Assembly: GCA_029983495.1 (NCBI GenBank)
Contig: JASBZJ010000083.1
Location: forward strand, 1-8,914
Origin: Porphyromonas sp.
GTDB taxonomy: Bacteria; Bacteroidota; Bacteroidia; Bacteroidales; Porphyromonadaceae
Reading direction: 5' to 3'
DNA length: 8,914 nucleotides
Below, in pieces: positions 1 to 7,641 of this stretch. Position numbers and translations under genes: made by a program. The notes under the pieces were generated by a model. That model did not search any database. It was given only the letters and a program-made list of their open reading frames with translations, and was not told the DNA's origin. Position 1 is the first letter of the stretch, and each line of letters begins with the position of its first letter.

Positions 1-848
1 CCACCTCCATCGGCACTTACCGACTGGCTAAATGTACAATTCGAAACACTTCCACCTTCGAGGTAAAGACTTCCACCTTGGCTTCGCTCATACGAAGCAA
101 AAGCCTGATTAGCATAAAAGTAGCAATTGCTTACTACGCTTTTTCCATTACCCCCCAAAAGTGTTACAGCTCCTCCGTTAAACAAACGACCTTCAACCTT
201 ATTATGAGCATTATTATGATATATGATGCAATTAGTAAGTTCTACCTCACCATTAGCAATTAAAGCTGCTCCGCCAGCATACACTTTATACTGGTTGGCA
301 TTACCGCCAGTAATAACGATTCCATCGATAGTAACCTTTTGTGTGAGCGGTTTCGATGGATCGGCATATAAAACATGCGTTGCATTTTTGTTGTTCCCCT
401 CGATTTTCCATTCATACCGATATGATGACCCCTCAGCTAATTGCCAAGACCATTGAGCCTCACTCCCCGAAAGTTCACCACTTAGAATAGTTTTATTCAG
501 AAATAGCTTGCCTGCATGCCCATCAACAGTTTCTGTTTTGCGTTGTTCAGCAACCGCTTCCCCATCAAAACCACCTCTAAGTGTTATTCCATTCTTAAGG
601 ATAAACGCCATTGAAGTTTTCACTTTGGGGTTAATTAGTTTTGTGGGATGGTAAGTTCCCTTGCCAATCCAAATTTCGTCGCCAGGCGATGAAAGGTCGA
701 TAGCTTTTTGCAAATCGCCCATAGCATCGTTCCAACTTGTACCTTGCCCCGTGGCTCCTTGTTTTACGTAATGTACTTTGCTTTGCGCCAGCATTGCAAA
801 TGGCATTAAGCATGCCAACATAATTAGGAGTAGTTTTTTAGTTACCAT
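1..848 (-). CDS. Secreted right-handed beta-helix protein, N-terminal 282 residues (C-terminus beyond window)
   Basis: I translated this frame by hand from the ATG at 846-848. It stays open for 282 codons to the left edge, so the gene is partial at its C-terminus. The N-terminus is a classical signal peptide: Met-Val-Thr-Lys-Lys, then a hydrophobic stretch to about residue 20, ending Met-Leu-Ala-Gln-Ser, so the protein should be exported. Residues about 25-65 contain VKQGATGQGTSWNDAM and then PGDEIWIGKGTYHPT, the usual opening of Bacteroidota surface beta-helix (Pmp-like, choice-of-anchor) proteins. From about residue 180 there are helix-like rungs rich in Gly-Gly, Asn and Cys (VTIDGIVITGGNANQ, VELTNCIIYHNNAHN, SVVSNCYFYANQAF, SVSNCTFSQS). 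The role is unknown; adhesin or polysaccharide-binding functions are common in the family but not shown here. The missing C-terminus may hold a sorting domain. It has its own promoter and is not tightly linked to wbqC. Confidence 0.85.
   Translation of the reverse strand, partial: MVTKKLLLIMLACLMPFAMLAQSKVHYVKQGATGQGTSWNDAMGDLQKAIDLSSPGDEIWIGKGTYHPTKLINPKVKTSMAFILKNGITLRGGFDGEAVAEQRKTETVDGHAGKLFLNKTILSGELSGSEAQWSWQLAEGSSYRYEWKIEGNNKNATHVLYADPSKPLTQKVTIDGIVITGGNANQYKVYAGGAALIANGEVELTNCIIYHNNAHNKVEGRLFNGGAVTLLGGNGKSVVSNCYFYANQAFASYERSQGGSLYLEGGSVSNCTFSQSVSADGG
48..79. repeat. 11-bp direct repeat inside the beta-helix gene
   Basis: The sequence ACTTCCACCTT occurs at 48-58 and again at 69-79, offset by 21 bp, which is exactly seven codons. 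On the coding (minus) strand each copy contributes a Gly-Gly-Ser step (QGGSLYLEGGS). It therefore reflects the short-period repetition of a beta-helix coil rather than a mobile repeat. Confidence 0.6.
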
Positions 849-872
849 AAATGTTCAATTGTTATTCTTCGG

Positions 873-880
873 CAAAGGTA
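873..880 (-). promoter_or_regulatory. Bacteroidota -7 promoter box for the beta-helix gene
   Basis: Read on the minus strand this is TACCTTTG, an exact match to the Bacteroidota sigma-ABfr -7 consensus TAnnTTTG. It ends 24 bp before the ATG at 848, giving a predicted leader of roughly 20 nt. A T-rich stretch lies about 20-25 bp further upstream, but there is no clean TTTG at -33. No Shine-Dalgarno sequence is visible in the leader, as is usual in this phylum. Confidence 0.6.
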
Positions 881-1032
881 GAAAAAACCTCACGACCACC
901 GAAAAACACCCTTTCCACACAACCAGCATTATCGTTATGTGGTCTTTGTATGAAACCTTTGTAGCGAGTCTCTAACACACTCCGTCAGCAATGCTATACT
1001 TGGCAATTAAATAAAAAACTCTTTCAAAAATA

Positions 1033-1686
1033 TTACTTTGCGTTACAAGACACGCTAAACCTTGCATGTTTAAGCACAAGTAAGGCTTCAGTACCCATAT
1101 TGAAAAGAAGATCGATTATACTTAGCCCCGAAGGTAAGTATTCCTTACCGATGGGGAATCGATGGTAATATGGAGGACATGAAAAAACACCATTATTTAG
1201 CGTTTGTTTGGGGTGTATTCGTTGTCGAAAGTCGTTTGGGTTACCCTCGTTATAAGGGGTGTAATTATTTGATAACGAAAGCCGGTTAGGTAAGTGAAGT
1301 AACGATAATAGTGTTTGTGTAATAGCAAGGTTTAAATCAAAAAGAAAATGATACCGCTCCTTTTCATATAAAGGGGCGATATCATCGATATAGTATTCAA
1401 AAAAAGGAGTTTTTCCGTAAGCACTTATAATAGCTTGCAAATGCCTGTTGCGCCATTGGTTATGCTCGGAAATACGAACTTCGCGAATTGGTTTATTATT
1501 GGCACCATGCTCAAGCGGAATAACTAAATCGGCTACACCTTGAGGAGTAATAATACGACTTCTGTTCCGAAAGGATTGCTTTTGAAAAGTTTCGCAAGCT
1601 TCGAGAATACACTCGGCACCAAAATCATAGATCAATTTGAAGTACGAAATAGGGGGTAAGTAAGCCGTACTTAACAATATTGGCAT
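1033..1686 (-). CDS. WbqC family protein
   Basis: This 217-residue protein matches the WbqC-like family (Pfam WbqC) along its whole length. Visible family features are AYLPPISYF at residues 8-16, the E(x)CETFQKQSFRNRSRI block at about 29-45, VIPLEHG at 55-61, IREVRI at 67-72, WRNRHLQAIISAY at 78-90 followed by PFFEYY at 94-99, and the C-terminal LSIIDLLFNMGTEAL at about 188-202. The biochemical role is not firmly established. The name comes from an O-antigen cluster, and some members have been proposed to modify sugars or amino-acylated intermediates, so I assign no reaction. It starts 10 nt after the lepB stop and is almost certainly cotranscribed with dapB and lepB, a gene order common in Bacteroidota. 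It has normal family length and shows no damage. Confidence 0.9.
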   Translation of the reverse strand: MPILLSTAYLPPISYFKLIYDFGAECILEACETFQKQSFRNRSRIITPQGVADLVIPLEHGANNKPIREVRISEHNQWRNRHLQAIISAYGKTPFFEYYIDDIAPLYEKERYHFLFDLNLAITQTLLSLLHLPNRLSLSNNYTPYNEGNPNDFRQRIHPKQTLNNGVFSCPPYYHRFPIGKEYLPSGLSIIDLLFNMGTEALLVLKHARFSVSCNAK

Positions 1687-1696
1687 ACAAACAGGC

Positions 1697-3109
1697 TTAC
1701 TTATTAATTATATGGAACATTCTGCTCCAACGTACTTTACCACTGAACAATTTTTTATCCTTATTAAGCGAAAGCCATAATAAGCCTGGGCGACCCACAA
1801 CATGATCCTCAGGAACAAACCCCCACGAACGGCTATCAGCAGAGTTGTGGCGGTTATCACCCATCATAAAATAGTAATCCATGGCAAAAGTATAGGTATG
1901 AGCAACTTTGCCATCAATTAAAATATTATCGTTTGAGTTGGTAGAAAGGCTATGCCCTTCGTAAGCCACAATACAACGGCGATATAACGCTAAGTTTTTA
2001 CGGTCGAGTGTAATAGTCAGTCCCTTTTTCGGTATAAGAATAGGACCATAATTATCACGAGACCACCCAAAATTTCCATCAAGAGGATAAGTATACCAAC
2101 CCTGGGGATCTGGCTCAATCATCATACTAACGACCTGCTTATCATTATCGAGAGCTTTGAACATATCGTGAGTAAGAGGCATATGATAAAGTACATAATC
2201 ATCCAAGTTATCATCAGGTAAAACAAGGTGAAGAGGATAAAGCATCTCCCTATTTGATTCATTAAGAAAAAGGAATTGCCTATCGTCCATACTTATTCCA
2301 AGCTTATCAAGGTCGGCATCGCTTAAACCTGGTTTTTTTACGAGTATGTTGTAATTGTGTTGCGATTTTGCGGGGAAAGGTTGTGCCTCACCATTTATAT
2401 ATACAGTATTATCGCGAACTTCGAGTGTTTCGCCAGGGAGACCAACGCAACGTTTTACATAATGGTCACGCCGATCAACAGGGCGATAGACTATTTTCCC
2501 AAATATTTGGGGGTTATTCCATACCGCATCCCTACCATGCATAGCAATAAGTGTGTAATAATCGGGATTAGGCTGAAGTAAAGCTACAGTATCACCAGCA
2601 GGGAAATTGAAAACAACAATATCATTTCGTTTTATATGGCTAAAACCTTTCAGACGCTTGTATGGGAGCAGGGGCTTATCGGAGTACGACTTTTTTCCAT
2701 GAAACGTATTATGAGTAAGAGGTATAGCTATTGGCGTCATGGGCATGCGTGGACCATAGTGCAACTTATCCACGAATAAATAGTCGCCTGTGAGTAAAGT
2801 TTTTTCAAGCGATGAAGAGGGAATAGTAAAGTTTTGGAAAAAGAAGATGCTAAGCAAGCTTACGGCAATTACAGCAAAAAGAATATCGAGGAACAACGAA
2901 ACCACAGCACGTAAAGCTTTATTTTTTATACTTCGATACCAGCCCCAATTAATATATCCAAGGAAGTAGTAGTCAACCACCAGTGGCAGTAAAATAAACC
3001 ATCCCCAACCAGCCCAAACTGAAAAAAGGATATAGAGAAAGGTTACGATACTACCGATTATGATACGTTTTTTAGTAACGGGCTTACCCGATGCTTTTAG
3101 TGTTCTCAT
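1697..3109 (-). CDS. lepB: Signal peptidase I, long Bacteroidota form
   Basis: Signal peptidase I is the membrane serine protease that removes signal peptides from exported pre-proteins. Hydrophobic segments at about residues 15-50 and 68-91 anchor it, with the catalytic part outside the inner membrane. The nucleophile is Ser100 in [12 protein letters not shown] (box B; Leu follows where most enzymes have Met). The general base is Lys219 in [16 protein letters not shown] (boxes C/D), and [18 protein letters not shown] at 417-434 is box E. At 470 residues it is much longer than E. coli LepB (324). The distance from Ser to Lys is 119 residues against 55 in E. coli, and a large extra periplasmic region precedes box E. 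Such large forms are usual in Bacteroidota. It lies 39 nt after dapB and 10 nt before wbqC. Substrates should include the PDZ and beta-helix proteins encoded nearby. Confidence 0.96.
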   Translation of the reverse strand: MRTLKASGKPVTKKRIIIGSIVTFLYILFSVWAGWGWFILLPLVVDYYFLGYINWGWYRSIKNKALRAVVSLFLDILFAVIAVSLLSIFFFQNFTIPSSSLEKTLLTGDYLFVDKLHYGPRMPMTPIAIPLTHNTFHGKKSYSDKPLLPYKRLKGFSHIKRNDIVVFNFPAGDTVALLQPNPDYYTLIAMHGRDAVWNNPQIFGKIVYRPVDRRDHYVKRCVGLPGETLEVRDNTVYINGEAQPFPAKSQHNYNILVKKPGLSDADLDKLGISMDDRQFLFLNESNREMLYPLHLVLPDDNLDDYVLYHMPLTHDMFKALDNDKQVVSMMIEPDPQGWYTYPLDGNFGWSRDNYGPILIPKKGLTITLDRKNLALYRRCIVAYEGHSLSTNSNDNILIDGKVAHTYTFAMDYYFMMGDNRHNSADSRSWGFVPEDHVVGRPGLLWLSLNKDKKLFSGKVRWSRMFHIINK

Positions 3110-3148
3110 ATAATATATTTAGCTTGCTAAACTGCTTAAATCTTCGGG

Positions 3149-3913
3149 TTATTGTTGTTTTGATGTTGCCGTATCCAAACCAAGTAACGACTCCATTTGA
3201 AGTACGCCATGGTGCGAAATAGCAAAATTTGCAGCCAATAAAACTCCCTTTGCAAGACCACGCCTATTAAAGGCTTCATGTTCAATGGTAATTCTATCGT
3301 TCGCACTTTTATAAGTGATGCGATGCAAACCCGCGACATCTCCAACACGATCAGCACTAACGGGAACAACGTTTGGATCTTCGATACCCACATTTACTTG
3401 TACATCGGAACGCTGAAACACCCAATCGTGAGCGTATTTACTTTCCTCAACAAGGGCTTTTGCTAGCTTTATTGCAGTTCCGCTTGGAGCATCCTTTTTA
3501 TTGATATGATGAACCTCTTCAATTTCAGGACGGTAGCCTTCGGTTTTATTCATTAGTTGTGCCAATCGCCGATTAAGAACATACAAAATATTTACTCCAA
3601 TACTATAGTTTGAAGCATGGAAGAAAGTCCAACCTTTCGAAGGAACAATTCTACGTAATTCGTCAACTCCTTCGTTCCAGCCTGTAGTACCACAAACCAC
3701 TGGGTAACCGAGTTCCATTGCATGAACGCAATTTTGATAGGCAACATCGCTCGAAGTAAATTCAATACACACATCAGCTTCGGGTAACTGAGTTTCCTCG
3801 GCAAAGGGCTTGCGTTTAAGATCGTAAATAGCTACCACCTCGTGGCCTTGCAACAGAGCTTCTTGTTCAATTGCACGCCCCATTTGTCCATATCCTATAA
3901 GTATTATTTTCAT
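3149..3913 (-). CDS. dapB: 4-hydroxy-tetrahydrodipicolinate reductase
   Basis: DapB carries out the NAD(P)H-dependent reduction step that leads to tetrahydrodipicolinate in the diaminopimelate/lysine pathway, a cytoplasmic reaction that supplies peptidoglycan. The protein begins MKIILIGYGQMGRAI, the Rossmann nucleotide-binding loop. CGTTGW is at 74-79, the catalytic region EEVHHINKKDAPSGTA at about 132-147 (His135/His136 and Lys140), and GDVAGLHRITY at 191-201. I chose the ATG at 3913 (254 residues, normal family length). The reading frame extends upstream to a TTG at 3949, but those 12 codons are not conserved-looking and would lie at the predicted transcription start. It is the first gene of the dapB-lepB-wbqC unit, with a promoter just upstream. 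Confidence 0.96.
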   Translation of the reverse strand: MKIILIGYGQMGRAIEQEALLQGHEVVAIYDLKRKPFAEETQLPEADVCIEFTSSDVAYQNCVHAMELGYPVVCGTTGWNEGVDELRRIVPSKGWTFFHASNYSIGVNILYVLNRRLAQLMNKTEGYRPEIEEVHHINKKDAPSGTAIKLAKALVEESKYAHDWVFQRSDVQVNVGIEDPNVVPVSADRVGDVAGLHRITYKSANDRITIEHEAFNRRGLAKGVLLAANFAISHHGVLQMESLLGLDTATSKQQ

Positions 3914-3959
3914 GTTCTTTCCTAAGCTATATCGTTTTTTTAAGCTCAATCGCTTTGAG

Positions 3960-3967
3960 CAAAGTTA
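3960..3967 (-). promoter_or_regulatory. Bacteroidota -7 promoter box for dapB-lepB-wbqC
   Basis: The minus-strand sequence TAACTTTG matches TAnnTTTG exactly. It implies initiation near 3953-3956 and a leader of about 40 nt before the dapB ATG. A T run (3989-3993 on the minus strand) sits about 21 bp upstream, where the -33 element is expected. That run falls in the loop of the inverted repeat 3976-4005. The tract from gltX stop to dapB start therefore carries both a stop signal and a start signal. Confidence 0.6.
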
Positions 3968-3975
3968 CAAAATGA

Positions 3976-4005
3976 ATCCCATACTACTAAAAAGCAGTAT
4001 GGGAT
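3976..4005 (-). terminator. Hairpin terminator candidate after gltX
   Basis: A perfect 10-bp inverted repeat (ATCCCATACT, then AGTATGGGAT) is separated by a 10-nt loop at 3986-3995. It lies 35 nt past the gltX stop and before the dapB promoter box. On the minus-strand RNA the stem is followed by UCAUUUUGU, so the U tract is short and termination may be inefficient. The position is right for an intrinsic terminator of the tsaD-to-gltX unit. Confidence 0.6.
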
Positions 4006-4039
4006 AAAAGGACGAGTTTGTATGGTATAAGAAGAAGTA

Positions 4040-5560
4040 CTAACTAAGGGCAATAATACCACAATCGATCCGATGTAAAGTTTCGTTCTTACCCAGTATT
4101 GAAATAATATCGTGAAGATGTGGACCTTTAGGCATACCTACGAGCAACAAACGAAGTGCATTCATAACGGTACCAACACCATAATTATTTTGTGCAATAA
4201 CTTCGTTAAGCAAAGCTTCGATTCTATTCGGGGAATAATCGGTTTCGTTAGCTAAAGCCTGCCGAACAACTTGCATTTCTGTAGGGCTGGTTGTTTTCCA
4301 TCTTTTTTTGCGAGTTTTTTCGTCGTAACTAGTGGGTGCAACAAAAAAGAAAGAGGTCTGCTCCCAAAGTTCAGGAAGAAGTGAAATTCTATCACGTACG
4401 AGCAAGGCAATTTCCTCAAGATTTAGTTGTGTAGTTACACCATGCTCGGAAAGTTGCTGAGCTAAAAAGTTCGCGAGCATGCTTGGTTCAGCTTGTTGAA
4501 GATAATGATGGTTAAACCACTTACCCTTTTCGAAATCAAACTTGGCTCCACTGTTACTACACTTTTCGAGCGAAAATGCATCGATTAGTTCCCTTATGGT
4601 CATCACTTCGCGATTATCGCCAGGGTTCCAGCCTAATAAAGCGAGAAAATTAACTACGGCTTCAGGCAAATACCCCGACTCACGATAGCCATTTGAAATA
4701 GCACCACTTTCAGGGTCACGCCATTCAAGAGGAAAAACGGGGAACCCTAAACGATCACCATCACGCTTCGATAACTTTCCATTGCCATCGGGTTTTAACA
4801 GAAGAGCTAGGTGTGCGAACTGTGGCATTTGTTGCTCCCAACCAAAGGCTCGGTACAAAAGCTTATGCAAAGGGGCACTTGGCAACCACTCTTCCCCACG
4901 TATTACATGGGTAACACCCATTAAGTGATCATCAACAATGTTTGCTAAATGATAAGTGGGCAAGTCATCGCTACTTTTGTAAAGTACTTTATCATCAAGT
5001 ATGGAGGAATTAATAATCACACGACCTCGTATTAAGTCGGTTACCTCAACTTCCTCGTTTGGCTCAATTTTTATTCTAACAACAAAAGGTACACCACTAG
5101 CCTCGAGTGCTTCTACTTCACTAGGCGAAAGTGATAGGCTATTCCGCATAGAAAGCCGTGTTGAGGCGTCATATTGAAAATTTGGGGCGGAAGAACGCTT
5201 AGCTTCGAGTTCCTCAGGGGTATCGAAAGCCTTGTAAGCAGTACCATTGTCGAGCAATAACTGAACATACTTACGGTAAATATCGCGCCGTTCGCTTTGC
5301 CTATACGGACCGTTATCGCCACCAACACCAACACCTTCGTCTATTTCTATTCCAAGCCAATTTAATGCCTCTATAATATAGACCTCGGCATTCGGAACAA
5401 AGCGTTTACTATCGGTATCTTCGATACGCAAAAGCATTTTTCCGCCATTGTGACGAGCAAATAAATAGTTATAAAGGGCTGTTCGAACACCACCAATATG
5501 TAAAGGACCTGTAGGGCTTGGGGCAAAACGAACAACTGGGGGATTGGCTAGTTTGCTCAT
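4040..5560 (-). CDS. gltX: Glutamyl-tRNA synthetase
   Basis: GltX attaches glutamate to tRNA-Glu in the cytoplasm (class I aminoacyl-tRNA synthetase). The N-terminal catalytic domain has [20 protein letters not shown] at residues 9-28, carrying the HIGH-type signature (PLHIG), then LLRIEDTD at 43-50. The second ATP-binding signature, [12 protein letters not shown], is at 261-272 as a KLSKR variant of [21 protein letters not shown] at 221-236 is typical of GltX. The C-terminal anticodon-binding domain follows the [16 protein letters not shown] segment (299-314). At 506 residues it has normal bacterial length. It starts 34 nt after the PDZ gene with no matching promoter box in the gap, suggesting it is read from upstream. 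I saw no key residue missing. The glutaminyl paralogue is unlikely because the motifs and length fit bacterial GltX. Confidence 0.96.
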   Translation of the reverse strand: MSKLANPPVVRFAPSPTGPLHIGGVRTALYNYLFARHNGGKMLLRIEDTDSKRFVPNAEVYIIEALNWLGIEIDEGVGVGGDNGPYRQSERRDIYRKYVQLLLDNGTAYKAFDTPEELEAKRSSAPNFQYDASTRLSMRNSLSLSPSEVEALEASGVPFVVRIKIEPNEEVEVTDLIRGRVIINSSILDDKVLYKSSDDLPTYHLANIVDDHLMGVTHVIRGEEWLPSAPLHKLLYRAFGWEQQMPQFAHLALLLKPDGNGKLSKRDGDRLGFPVFPLEWRDPESGAISNGYRESGYLPEAVVNFLALLGWNPGDNREVMTIRELIDAFSLEKCSNSGAKFDFEKGKWFNHHYLQQAEPSMLANFLAQQLSEHGVTTQLNLEEIALLVRDRISLLPELWEQTSFFFVAPTSYDEKTRKKRWKTTSPTEMQVVRQALANETDYSPNRIEALLNEVIAQNNYGVGTVMNALRLLLVGMPKGPHLHDIISILGKNETLHRIDCGIIALS

Positions 5561-5594
5561 ATCGTTAAGTATGTTGTTTTAATGATTGATGTTA

Positions 5595-7073
5595 TTAATC
5601 GAGTGAAACGTAATTATTTTTGAGTAGTATAGGAGTTATAGTAATGTTCATAAGCTCGCCATTACGGTTTATTTCGAAGCTTATCTTATCGTTACCTATC
5701 CCATTTGTAGAATCCTTAATTATGTATGGGCGGAAAGCAAACAAGTACGAAAATACCGTTTTGTATTTTTTCTTTGCAATAAACGAGGCTATCTTTTCAT
5801 AATCCTTAGCAGCCCAATACCTACAGTGCTTAACGCCTTTTTTATCGGTAAACATAGTCGTTTCATCGCGGTAAACGATAGTTTCTTTCACAAAGTTGCG
5901 ATATGCAGCCGTTAACTCATTTGCCTTATCAATAAACTTTCCGTTGATTGATATAATTCTGTCTCCTGATTTTAACCCAGCTTTCTCGGCTGGTGATCCT
6001 TTTGCTATTTGAGCAATTTGAGCCATATCGTTTGCATCGTAAATAACCCCAGTGTAGTTATAGCACTTATTTACTACACGTAATTTGAGGTTACCATTGT
6101 AGCGAACTGCAGGGAATTGAAGCAACATAGTTGGAATTGCCATACGAGCATACTCACCAACAGGAAATTCCTCAGTAAGGAACTCAACTGATTCGCTACT
6201 CCAAATTACAACATCCTTGTTATTCGCATCAAAAATTGAAATACCAAAAGTTAAGATATAAGGAGCTAAACGCATATCCTCACCTGCATTTAACAGAGGT
6301 AATCGCTTAATTGTTTTAGCATTGTAATCGTAGCGGTAACAACCTTGAGGTTTTGCCTTTTTTCCTTTAATCTCTTCACTATAATGGCTATTCTTTGCCA
6401 CGGTATAGTAATAATCAATTACAATATCGGCTTTGCTTGAGTTCGATTTAAGCCCTTTAGCATCGAGCTGTTCGGATATATATTTCACAATTGCCGATTC
6501 ATTTGTATTCGATGCTTGAAGAGAAGTTGCCGAAAAGGTGTAATTCTTTACGTCATTATAATTATACTCGCTATCGCCCGCAGTTGTAAATGGATATGAT
6601 ATTACACGCGCAGAGGCATCTTCAAGGCTATAAAACGAAAATGCGTCTACGAGCATTGATTCGTCTAACCGACCACACCCTAAACAAAATGGAGTAAGTG
6701 AAACGGACTTGTGCGAATAACCAAAGTTCGATACTTCAAGTTGAACATCGCCACCATTACTATCGCGGGCAAGAAGCTGAGCGTTTATTTGGTCGTCGCT
6801 AAGCTTGGATGTACTCTGTCCATTAATTTTTTCGATAAAATCGCCCACCTTAAGACCAGCAATTGCTGCAGGTGAATTTGGTTCTACAGTAAGCAGAACC
6901 GGGCAATGTGTACCTAACGTAACATTAGTAAAACGTTCGTACTCTAATCCCACTTTGCAGTAGTAGCTTCCCTTAGAAGCATATCCTCCTTGAGCTAAAA
7001 GGTTATTCACTCCCACGAAGGCTATTATAACAAAGATGGATAGAATAGATATGTACTTCGAAGATTTATTCAT
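5595..7073 (-). CDS. Exported protein with two PDZ domains and a central DUF4136-like domain
   Basis: This 492-residue protein has a signal peptide (charged Asn-Lys-Ser-Ser-Lys, hydrophobic core at about 8-24, then NNLLAQ), so it should act outside the cytoplasm. There is no lipobox Cys. The first PDZ-like domain covers about 40-125, with PNSPAAIAGLKVGDFIEKING at 65-85. The middle part (about 155-330) resembles DUF4136: ESAIVKYISEQLDAKGL, then KADIVIDYYYTV, then LTFGISIFDANNKDVVIWSSES. The second PDZ domain begins near 350, with AKGSPAEKAGLKSGDRIISINGK at about 357-379. Its last strands (ISFEINRNGELMNITITPIL) come only at about 464-483, after an insert of about 60 residues. There is no protease domain, so it is not a DegP-type enzyme; an adaptor or scaffold is possible but unproven. 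It sits between cinA and gltX, and I do not recognise a named gene. Confidence 0.85.
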   Translation of the reverse strand: MNKSSKYISILSIFVIIAFVGVNNLLAQGGYASKGSYYCKVGLEYERFTNVTLGTHCPVLLTVEPNSPAAIAGLKVGDFIEKINGQSTSKLSDDQINAQLLARDSNGGDVQLEVSNFGYSHKSVSLTPFCLGCGRLDESMLVDAFSFYSLEDASARVISYPFTTAGDSEYNYNDVKNYTFSATSLQASNTNESAIVKYISEQLDAKGLKSNSSKADIVIDYYYTVAKNSHYSEEIKGKKAKPQGCYRYDYNAKTIKRLPLLNAGEDMRLAPYILTFGISIFDANNKDVVIWSSESVEFLTEEFPVGEYARMAIPTMLLQFPAVRYNGNLKLRVVNKCYNYTGVIYDANDMAQIAQIAKGSPAEKAGLKSGDRIISINGKFIDKANELTAAYRNFVKETIVYRDETTMFTDKKGVKHCRYWAAKDYEKIASFIAKKKYKTVFSYLFAFRPYIIKDSTNGIGNDKISFEINRNGELMNITITPILLKNNYVSLD

Positions 7074-7144
7074 ACCAAATTATCGGATTATTGTTTGCTT
7101 TGAACTTTTTTATTACTTGTTTTAATGATGTAGTTTATATTGTA

Positions 7145-7636
7145 CTATCCCCTAAGGTTTACGGCTTTGTTTACACATACTAAAGCAAAAGAAAAAGCTT
7201 CTTCAGTAGCCCGAGCCTGAACAGCCAAACGGCTACCCGAAAAATGGAAACAATGCACCCAGCAGTGCTTACCATATGCTACACCAACCCATACTGTTCC
7301 TATTGGATTATTAGCGTCGCCACCAGTTGGCCCCGCAATACCAGTAGTAGAAATTGCTAAGCCAGCATTAGTTTTTTGCTTTATGCCCAATGCCATTTCA
7401 GTAGCAACCTCGGCACTTACAACACCATACTTATTTATAGTTTCAGCTTTTACCCCCAACAGTTTTTCCTTCAAGGGAATAGTATAAGCAACAACACCGC
7501 CAGCAAACCATTTTGAGCTACCAGCAATAGATGTTACTGCTACCGCCAGTTGTCCGCCAGTACAACTTTCGGCAACTGCTAAAGCTTGGTTATTCCTAAT
7601 TAGGTATTGCTCTATTTGCTGTAAGATGCTTATCAT
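7145..7636 (-). CDS. pncC: CinA C-terminal domain protein, nicotinamide-nucleotide amidase
   Basis: Characterised members of this family (PncC) hydrolyse nicotinamide mononucleotide to nicotinic acid mononucleotide plus ammonia, which recycles NAD. The 163-residue protein is only the CinA C-terminal domain; the N-terminal MoaB/MogA-like domain of full CinA is absent. The catalytic serine is Ser24 in AVAESCTGGQLA. The expected partners are Tyr51 and Lys56 in VVAYTIPLKEKLLGV; many homologues have Asn where Ile53 stands here. TGIAGPTGGD at about 98-107 is the typical substrate-loop motif. It starts 5 nt after the tsaD stop, so the two are surely cotranscribed and possibly translationally coupled. 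Annotators often label such short forms CinA. I infer activity from the family, not from anything specific to this copy. Confidence 0.93.
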   Translation of the reverse strand: MISILQQIEQYLIRNNQALAVAESCTGGQLAVAVTSIAGSSKWFAGGVVAYTIPLKEKLLGVKAETINKYGVVSAEVATEMALGIKQKTNAGLAISTTGIAGPTGGDANNPIGTVWVGVAYGKHCWVHCFHFSGSRLAVQARATEEAFSFALVCVNKAVNLRG

Positions 7637-7641
7637 ACATT

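Noticed and set aside
48..79. Direct repeat read as a mobile-element or recombination repeat
   Set aside because: The 21-bp offset equals seven codons and encodes repeated Gly-Gly-Ser in a beta-helix protein, so it is explained by protein structure.
78..456. Two short plus-strand reading frames antisense to the beta-helix gene
   Set aside because: Their codons mirror the coding strand of a well supported gene; no start signal or family resemblance is seen.
631..813. 60-residue minus-strand reading frame overlapping the beta-helix gene
   Set aside because: It is in another frame of the beta-helix gene, has no recognisable domain, and the overlapping frame carries a convincing signal peptide and family motifs.
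778..975. 65-residue plus-strand frame spanning the beta-helix start and the gap to wbqC
   Set aside because: It crosses the signal peptide and promoter of the opposite gene and has no recognisable motif; treated as chance.
881..1032. Possible terminator or small RNA between wbqC and the beta-helix gene
   Set aside because: Only 4-bp inverted repeats were found (for example GAGT/ACTC at 966-982), with no stem plus U run, so no terminator or RNA gene is called.
3914..3949. Upstream extension of dapB to a TTG start, adding 12 residues
   Set aside because: The Rossmann motif begins directly at the ATG at 3913, the family length fits 254 residues, and the TTG lies at or next to the predicted transcription start.
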